Shown in pieces: positions 6,608 to 10,380 of a DNA stretch of 10,380 nucleotides; within the stretch, counting starts at the first letter, position 1; each line of letters opens with the position of its first letter. Source of the DNA: Proteiniphilum sp. UBA5267 (GTDB lineage Bacteria; Bacteroidota; Bacteroidia; Bacteroidales; Dysgonomonadaceae); the NCBI GenBank assembly GCA_002411515.1, contig DHTF01000117.1:12955-23334 (forward strand), written 5' to 3'. The position numbers and the translations under genes were made by a program. A model generated the notes under the pieces. That model was given only the letters and a program-made list of their open reading frames with translations, made no database searches and had not been told where the DNA came from.

Positions 6608-7090
6608 ATGAAGAAGATTATTTTTACCCTTGCGCTTACTTTCGCTACAACCTTGCTATTTGCGCAAAAGAATCCGTTTGAGAAATTTACAGATATGGAT
6701 GGCGTCACCTGTGTCTATATTTCGAAGAACATGATGTCGTTGCTTCCCAAAGATTCCAATACACAATTTGGGGGAGTAGATGTAACGAGTTTTATCGAAA
6801 AGCTCAGTTCCATACTCATCCTTACCTCCGAGAACAGTAAAATTGCCCAGGAGATGATGACGGTAGCCAACAGTCGCATAAAGGAACAAAACTATGAACT
6901 GCTGATGCGTGTAAAATCGGATGATGGAGAGCGTGTCAACTTTTTCATGAAAGGGAAACCGGAAAATATCGAGGAGCTAATCATGGTCGTGGATGGTAAC
7001 GATGATGAAAGTGTAATCATGCAGTTTCTTGGAAATTTTAAACTGCAGGATGTGCAGCAGATGACAAAGAGCTTTGAAAATAAAAAATAA
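6608..7090 (+). CDS. DUF4252 domain-containing exported protein
   Basis: The 160-residue product starts with a clear signal peptide (KKIIFTLALTFATTLLFA, cleavage expected after A19). The mature part has the DUF4252 layout: DMDGVTCVYISKNMMSLL (29-46), a variable middle, MMTVANSRIKEQNYELLMRVKS (~84-105) and a C-terminal beta-rich part with ELIMVVDG. DUF4252 proteins are found in Bacteroidota, often downstream of ECF sigma and anti-sigma genes; their biochemical function is unknown. The gene starts 19 bases after the anti-sigma-like gene and ends shortly before a strong terminator, so the two are one operon. The paralogue that heads this locus (5654) is broken; this copy appears complete. Confidence 0.8.
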   Translation: MKKIIFTLALTFATTLLFAQKNPFEKFTDMDGVTCVYISKNMMSLLPKDSNTQFGGVDVTSFIEKLSSILILTSENSKIAQEMMTVANSRIKEQNYELLMRVKSDDGERVNFFMKGKPENIEELIMVVDGNDDESVIMQFLGNFKLQDVQQMTKSFENKK

Positions 7091-7127
7091 ACTCCTCTTT
7101 GTGGAGCTGATACACTGAAGTGTAGAG

Positions 7128-7157
7128 CCGGGTAGACATGAGTTTATCCGGTTTTTT
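7128..7157 (+). terminator. Strong intrinsic terminator of the DUF4252 operon
   Basis: CCGGGTAGAC (7128-7137) pairs with GTTTATCCGG (7142-7151) through ten consecutive pairs, two of them G-U, around the tetraloop ATGA. Six Ts follow (7152-7157). Two smaller stem-loops precede it: CTCC/GGAG (7092-7095 with 7103-7106) and TACAC/GTGTA (7111-7115 with 7120-7124). Confidence 0.85.
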
Positions 7158-7192
7158 CTGTATGAAGGTGTAGCTTATCATTGAATTTGTGC

Positions 7193-7200
7193 TATTTTTG
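7193..7200 (+). promoter_or_regulatory. -7 element of the xseA-xseB-ispD promoter
   Basis: TATTTTTG matches TAnnTTTG exactly, 18 bases before the ATG at 7219 and downstream of the previous terminator. No TTG occurs at the normal 19-21 base distance, so only the -7 half is supported. Its position makes an upstream GTG start (7189) impossible for transcripts from here. Confidence 0.5.
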
Positions 7201-7218
7201 TTTCTCATTACAAGGGCC

Positions 7219-8496
7219 ATGTTTGATAAATCACTTTCATTGACCGAACTCAATCTCCGGGTGCGCGATGCCATTCGCGATCACCTGCCCGATACCTATT
7301 GGATACGGGCTGAGACCAGCGACGTGCGTCCCAATAGAAACGGGCATTGTTATCTTGAATTCATTGAGAAAGATGGTGTCAGACAGTCCATCGTCGCAAA
7401 GGCCCGGGGCGTAATCTGGTCTGGTGTTTTTCAGATGCTCTCTTCCTATTTCGAGCAGGAAACCGGTCAGCCTTTCACATCGGGAATCAATGTGCTTGTC
7501 CGGGTATCGGTCGATTTTCATGAGCTCTATGGTTACTCACTCTCCGTAACCGATATCGATCCTTCCTTCACACTGGGTGAGATTGCGCGCCAGCGTCAGC
7601 TGGTGCTGAAAAAGTTGGAAGAGGAAGGTGTACTCACCCTCAACAAGGAGCTCGTGCTGCCGGAGCCGGCAAACCGCATTGCGGTAATCTCTTCGCCTAC
7701 TGCTGCCGGTTATGAGGATTTTCGCGATCAGCTCCTGAAGAACCAATCCGGCCTTGTTTTCTACACGAAACTGTTTCCGGCCGTGATGCAAGGCGACAGA
7801 AGTGAGGCGTCAATCATAGCCGCTCTGGAAATGATATTTCAATACCAGCACCTGTTCGATGCGGTGGCCATCATTCGTGGCGGGGGTGCGTCATCCGATC
7901 TGAGTTGCTTTGATTCTTATGGTGTGGCCGCCCATGTGGCACAATTCCCGCTTCCCGTGGTGAGTGGAATCGGGCATGAGCGGGATGTCACCGTGCTGGA
8001 TATGGTGGCACATACACGTGCCAAGACACCTACGGCAGTCGCCGAGTTTTTCGTCAACCATATGGAAAAAACCTTGTCGGACCTCATCACTTTGCAGGAT
8101 GGCATCGTAGCAGAGAGTGAAGCCATTCTGTTAAAAGAAACGAATACACTCTTTTCCTTGTCCAGGGAGGTGGTACATCAGTCGACCCGTTTGCTGCAAA
8201 GAGAACGTGCCGAAGTGCAGCAAGTAACCACAACGATGCAGCACGCATTGAAACAACATCTGTTGCAGCAGCGTCATCACATTGTGAACAGGGAGCAGTA
8301 CGTGGAGTTGGTCTCTCCGCTCAATGTGCTTCGCCGCGGATATACACTCACCCTGAAGGAGGGGAGAATAATCACCTCCCTGAAGGAGTTGAAGGCAGGC
8401 GACACCATCGAGACCTATTTTAAGGATGGGAGTTCCAGTTCCGTGGTTACCGGTGTGAACTTGTCGGACGATCCGACGGAGGAGCGCCATGCCTGA
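7219..8496 (+). CDS. xseA: Exodeoxyribonuclease VII large subunit
   Basis: XseA is the catalytic subunit of exonuclease VII, which together with several XseB subunits degrades single-stranded DNA from either end into oligonucleotides. The 425-residue protein has the expected order. An N-terminal OB-fold for ssDNA binding (about 5-110) begins SLSLTELNLRVRDAIRDHLP. The catalytic domain contains ISSPTAAGYEDF (158-168), the signature IIRGGGASSDLSCFDSY (218-234), and SGIGHERDVTVLDMVAHTRAKTPTAVAEF (249-277). A long coiled-coil region, ~280-365, carries the XseB-binding segment, followed by the C-terminal SPLNVLRRGYTL (366-377). The start is the ATG at 7219; a GTG 30 bases upstream would add ten residues but precedes the predicted transcription start. 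It is first in an operon with xseB and ispD. Confidence 0.96.
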   Translation: MFDKSLSLTELNLRVRDAIRDHLPDTYWIRAETSDVRPNRNGHCYLEFIEKDGVRQSIVAKARGVIWSGVFQMLSSYFEQETGQPFTSGINVLVRVSVDFHELYGYSLSVTDIDPSFTLGEIARQRQLVLKKLEEEGVLTLNKELVLPEPANRIAVISSPTAAGYEDFRDQLLKNQSGLVFYTKLFPAVMQGDRSEASIIAALEMIFQYQHLFDAVAIIRGGGASSDLSCFDSYGVAAHVAQFPLPVVSGIGHERDVTVLDMVAHTRAKTPTAVAEFFVNHMEKTLSDLITLQDGIVAESEAILLKETNTLFSLSREVVHQSTRLLQRERAEVQQVTTTMQHALKQHLLQQRHHIVNREQYVELVSPLNVLRRGYTLTLKEGRIITSLKELKAGDTIETYFKDGSSSSVVTGVNLSDDPTEERHA

Positions 8497-8524
8497 TTTT
8501 ATACTTTATCAAAAGAAAAGCAAA

Positions 8525-8716
8525 ATGGAAAAATTAACTTTTACTGCGGCAAAAAAAGAGCTGGAGGCCATCGTGAAAGCGATTGAATCGGGTGAAATGG
8601 ATGTGGATATCCTCACTGAAAAGGTGAAAAGAGCATCGGAGCTGATTGCTTTCTGCAAAGAGAAGCTGACAAAGACGGAGAATGAACTGCAGAAAATCCT
8701 TGACGACATTGTATGA
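8525..8716 (+). CDS. xseB: Exodeoxyribonuclease VII small subunit
   Basis: The 63-residue product is a short helical hairpin, as in other XseB proteins: FTAAKKELEAIVKAIESGEMDVDIL forms helix one and turn (6-30), then KVKRASELIAFCKEKL and onward form helix two. The family motif (ELE-x-IV-x-x-[IL]E-x-[GN]-x-[LM]) and the late CKEKLTKTENEL stretch are clear. It binds the coiled-coil arm of XseA and is needed for exonuclease VII activity. The ATG at 8525 gives the usual Bacteroidota length. An ATG at 8489, overlapping the xseA stop, would add twelve residues (MPDFILYQKKSK) and cannot be excluded, since it would couple translation to xseA. The stop overlaps the ispD start by 4 bases (ATGA). Confidence 0.92.
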   Translation: MEKLTFTAAKKELEAIVKAIESGEMDVDILTEKVKRASELIAFCKEKLTKTENELQKILDDIV

Positions 8717-9411
8717 ATCCCGATAGAAAGGAGAGTGTAATCATTGTTGCGGGCGGCAAAGGGTTGCGTGCAGGAGGTGAACTTCCGAAACAGTTTCAAT
8801 CGATAGGAGGTATGCCGATGCTGATGCATACCCTGCTGGCATTTCACCGTTACAATGTGCAGATGAAGATTGTGGTCGTGCTTCCCGCCGGATTTCAGTC
8901 TTTCTGGGAAGAGTTATGTGTAACCCATCATTTTTCTGTGCAGCACAACCTTGTACAGGGAGGAGAGACACGGTTTCACTCCGTAAAAAATGGGTTGGCG
9001 CTGATTGCCGATGACGAGATAGTGGCCGTGCACGATGCGGCCCGCCCCTTTGTGAGCACGGCTCTGATTTCCAGATGTTTTGAGGCTGCGAAGATACATG
9101 ATTGCGGAGTGATCCCGGTGGTGGAAGAAACCAATAGTGTGCGGCAGCTTACTGGTAGCGGCAGCTGCATGCTCGACCGGAAACAGTTGAGATTGGTTCA
9201 GACGCCGCAAGTTTTTCCGGCTGCAAAAATAAAAAGAGCCTATACCACTTCCTTCGATCCGGCTTTTACCGATGATGCCTCCGTTGTTGAAAGAGAAGGA
9301 TGTCCAATCCTGCTGGTTGAAGGAGAGGAAAATAATTTCAAAATTACCTCACCTTTCGATTGGACTGTGGCCGAGAGCTGGTATCAAAATTTTATCAAAA
9401 CGATAGAATGA
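8713..9411 (+). CDS. ispD: 2-C-methyl-D-erythritol 4-phosphate cytidylyltransferase
   Basis: IspD transfers CMP from CTP to 2-C-methyl-D-erythritol 4-phosphate, the third step of the non-mevalonate (MEP) route to isoprenoids, in the cytosol. The 232-residue length is typical. The nucleotide-binding start is IIVAGGKGLRAGGELPKQF (10-28), with R19 and K26 in the places of the CTP-contacting residues. The family signature VHDAARPFV is at 106-114, TPQVF at 164-168, TDDASVVE at 186-193, and the substrate-binding GEENNFKIT at 204-212 with its conserved lysine (K210). No active-site residue is missing. Translation is coupled to xseB by an ATGA overlap. It shares a promoter with genes of DNA degradation, which reflects genome packing rather than pathway. 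Other MEP genes are not in this window. Confidence 0.95.
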   Translation: MNPDRKESVIIVAGGKGLRAGGELPKQFQSIGGMPMLMHTLLAFHRYNVQMKIVVVLPAGFQSFWEELCVTHHFSVQHNLVQGGETRFHSVKNGLALIADDEIVAVHDAARPFVSTALISRCFEAAKIHDCGVIPVVEETNSVRQLTGSGSCMLDRKQLRLVQTPQVFPAAKIKRAYTTSFDPAFTDDASVVEREGCPILLVEGEENNFKITSPFDWTVAESWYQNFIKTIE

Positions 9412-9450
9412 GGGCTTTTATACCCTTGTTTCTAACATAAAAGAAGGTTT

Positions 9451-9479
9451 ATGCCAAAATTAATGTTCCATTTTGTCAT
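9451..9479. repeat. Imperfect inverted repeat over the lrp-type gene's -33 region (candidate operator)
   Basis: ATGCCAAAAT (9451-9460) and ATTTTGTCAT (9470-9479) are reverse complements with one mismatch, separated by nine bases. The right arm covers the TTTTG that would serve as the -33 element. The AT-rich imperfect dyad resembles sites bound by Lrp/AsnC proteins, which commonly repress their own genes. Confidence 0.4.
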
Positions 9480-9505
9480 AATTTGGTAGAATTTTATTAC
9501 TTTTG
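9471..9505 (+). promoter_or_regulatory. Promoter of the Lrp/AsnC family gene
   Basis: TACTTTTG (9498-9505) is an exact TAnnTTTG match. TTTTG (9471-9475) lies 22 bases upstream, slightly longer than usual. Transcription would start near 9511, about 20 bases before the ATG at 9530. Confidence 0.55.
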
Positions 9506-9529
9506 GGGCAATTATTAAAATAGACTTTC

Positions 9530-10003
9530 ATGGAGAAAATAGACAAACTGGACAGACAAATTCTGGAGATCATTTCACAAAATGCACGTATCCCGTTCAG
9601 GGATGTGGCGGAGCAGTGTGGCGTTTCGCGTGCCGCCATCCACCAGCGTGTACAGCGGATGATTGAAAACGATGTGATTACCGGCTCAGGCTATCATGTA
9701 AATCCGAAAGTACTGGGTTATGCATCGAGTGCTTATATCGGTGTGAAACTGGAGAAAGGTTCCATGTATAAAAATGTGATTCCCGAGTTCGACAAGATAC
9801 CGGAAGTAACGGAATGTCATTTTACTACCGGACCCTATACGCTGCTAATCAAGCTTTTTGCCCGCGACAACGAACACCTGATGGATCTGTTGAATAACCG
9901 CATCCAGGAGATTCCCGGGGTAGTCGCTACCGAGACCATGATCTCTTTGAGCCAGAGTGTGAAGCGAGAGATACCGATTGTGAAGAATGCTGCCGACAAA
10001 TAA
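9530..10003 (+). CDS. Lrp/AsnC family transcriptional regulator
   Basis: The 157-residue protein has the full two-domain Lrp layout. The N-terminal winged helix-turn-helix starts with the family's KLDRQILEIISQNAR (6-20); the recognition region is DVAEQCGVSRAAIHQRVQRM (25-44) and the wing runs to GYHVNPKVLGY (~54-64). The C-terminal RAM ligand-binding domain (about 65-145) has the alternating strands AYIGVKL, VTECHFTTGPYTLLIKLF and the late TETMISLSQSVK. Proteins of this family bind amino acids and form octamers on DNA. The ligand and targets cannot be read from the sequence; the neighbours (ispD, a tRNA) give no hint. It has its own promoter with an operator-like dyad, consistent with autoregulation, and its own terminator. 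Confidence 0.93.
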   Translation: MEKIDKLDRQILEIISQNARIPFRDVAEQCGVSRAAIHQRVQRMIENDVITGSGYHVNPKVLGYASSAYIGVKLEKGSMYKNVIPEFDKIPEVTECHFTTGPYTLLIKLFARDNEHLMDLLNNRIQEIPGVVATETMISLSQSVKREIPIVKNAADK

Positions 10004-10031
10004 AAAAAGGCTGGTTTTCCAGCCTTTTTTT
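10002..10031. terminator. Bidirectional intrinsic terminator between the lrp-type gene and tRNA-Pro
   Basis: GGCTGG (10009-10014) pairs perfectly with CCAGCC (10019-10024) around TTTT. Seven As (10002-10008) and seven Ts (10025-10031) flank the stem. On the plus strand it ends the Lrp-type gene, overlapping its TAA; on the minus strand it lies directly after the tRNA and reads equally well. Confidence 0.93.
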
Positions 10032-10036
10032 GTTTG

Positions 10037-10110
10037 TCGGGATGAGGTGACTCGAACACCCGACCTCCACGTCCCGAACGTGGCGCGCTAGCCAACTGTG
10101 CTACATCCCG
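10037..10110 (-). tRNA. tRNA-Pro (anticodon CGG)
   Basis: On the minus strand 74 bases fold as a complete cloverleaf. The acceptor arms CGGGATG and CATCCCG pair 7/7 with discriminator A73. The anticodon stem CCACG/CGTGG is perfect and the loop TTCGGGA places CGG at positions 34-36. The T-arm GGGTG-TTCGAGT-CACCT has one G-U. The C1-G72 acceptor pair and the overall sequence fit tRNA-Pro, which reads CCG codons. CCA is not encoded and must be added. The D-stem GCAC/GCGC has an A12-C23 mismatch, the only irregularity. Confidence 0.95.
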
Positions 10111-10125
10111 ATCAATCTGTGGGTG

Positions 10126-10157
10126 CAAAGATAAATATTTTTTTTCTATTAACCGAA
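10126..10157 (-). promoter_or_regulatory. Promoter of tRNA-Pro
   Basis: On the minus strand TATCTTTG (10126-10133) matches TAnnTTTG exactly, 15 bases upstream of the mature tRNA. A TTCG (10154-10157) sits exactly 20 bases further upstream where TTTG is expected. Confidence 0.55.
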
Positions 10158-10221
10158 CGGCCTCATTTTTCTTTTTTGTTGACACCCACATTTGCGGGTC
10201 ATCTCCCTCACAGCACGCATA

Positions 10222-10254
10222 TTTTTCATCGTATGGTTCGAATATGATGAAAAA
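10222..10254. repeat. 13-bp A/T-rich inverted repeat between two tRNA genes
   Basis: TTTTTCATCGTAT (10222-10234) pairs with ATATGATGAAAAA (10242-10254) through 13 pairs, one of them G-T, around the 7-base loop GGTTCGA. On either strand the U-run would lie on the 5' side of the hairpin, so it does not have terminator layout. It lies in the 251-base gene-free stretch 10111-10361, where I otherwise see only the two tRNA promoters. Confidence 0.6.
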
Positions 10255-10342
10255 AATAGCGACAAATTAATTGCTCTATGACAAAATAAGCCTTTCTAAA
10301 GAAAAATACACACCGGAGAGATGCATTTAACCAAAAAATTTT

Positions 10343-10362
10343 TACTTTTGCATATACTTTTG
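10343..10362 (+). promoter_or_regulatory. Tandem -7-like boxes before the partial tRNA
   Basis: TACTTTTG occurs at 10343-10350 and again at 10355-10362; both match TAnnTTTG and both are followed by C. The first is placed to start transcription a few bases before the tRNA; the second would start inside it and is probably not used for that purpose. No TTG is found at 19-21 bases upstream of the first box. Confidence 0.45.
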
Positions 10363-10380
10363 CGGCAATAGCTCAGTCGG
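10362..10380 (+). tRNA. 5' end of a tRNA, cut by the window edge
   Basis: The last 19 bases read as acceptor arm GCGGCAA, then TA (positions 8-9), D-stem GCTC and the D-loop start AGTCGG, the usual beginning of a bacterial tRNA. The anticodon is outside the window. The acceptor resembles tRNA-Gly, but the amino acid cannot be assigned. Confidence 0.75.

Noticed and set aside
9411..9426. AGGG/CCCT dyad after ispD as a terminator.
   Set aside because: Only four pairs with an 8-base loop and a poor T-run; too weak to call.
10118..10190. Inverted repeat TGTGGGTG (10118-10125) and CACCCACA (10183-10190) flanking the tRNA-Pro promoter.
   Set aside because: Eight bases separated by 57 bases, with no element or gene between the arms; not distinguishable from chance.
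10037..10361. tRNA-associated integration site.
   Set aside because: No integrase gene, no direct repeat of the tRNA 3' end and no foreign-looking genes are present in the window.

Overview
The window looks like ordinary chromosome of a Bacteroidota bacterium, most likely of the order Bacteroidales. Three things support this: matches to the Bacteroidota promoter pattern (TTG about 20 bases upstream of TAnnTTTG) in front of several genes, a general lack of Shine-Dalgarno sequences, and Bacteroidota-restricted families (DUF4252 exported proteins, a Bacteroidota-type sigma/anti-sigma operon). I see no phage, transposon, CRISPR array or other mobile element. The genus cannot be settled from the sequence alone.

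Left part (1-3880): a divergent promoter region separates rsmA (16S rRNA dimethyladenosine transferase, minus strand, C-terminus outside the window) from a plus-strand run of four closely packed genes. These are a flippase-like multi-pass membrane protein, the M20C dipeptidase pepD, a HemG-like flavodoxin-domain protein, and a small two-helix membrane protein overlapping the flavodoxin gene. A weak A/U-rich terminator-like hairpin follows.

Middle part (3922-7157): an exported subtilisin-like S8 protease is followed by an ECF sigma-factor type locus that appears damaged. The first gene is a chimera. It begins as a signal-peptide DUF4252 protein and, at about 5915-5925, switches out of frame into the last ~38 codons (region 4) of an ECF sigma factor. 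The rest of both genes is missing, as a ~0.6 kb deletion would produce. The anti-sigma-like membrane protein and a second, intact DUF4252 gene downstream are whole. A strong intrinsic terminator closes the unit, preceded by two small stem-loops.

Right part (7193-10380): xseA and xseB (both subunits of exonuclease VII) and ispD (non-mevalonate isoprenoid pathway) form one operon. A separately promoted Lrp/AsnC regulator follows, with an operator-like inverted repeat over its -33 region. A bidirectional terminator separates it from a minus-strand tRNA-Pro(CGG), and the first 19 bases of another tRNA, on the plus strand, close the window.

Most of the window is housekeeping content. The observation most worth checking is the DUF4252/sigma-factor junction; the others are small palindromic or structured intergenic elements.
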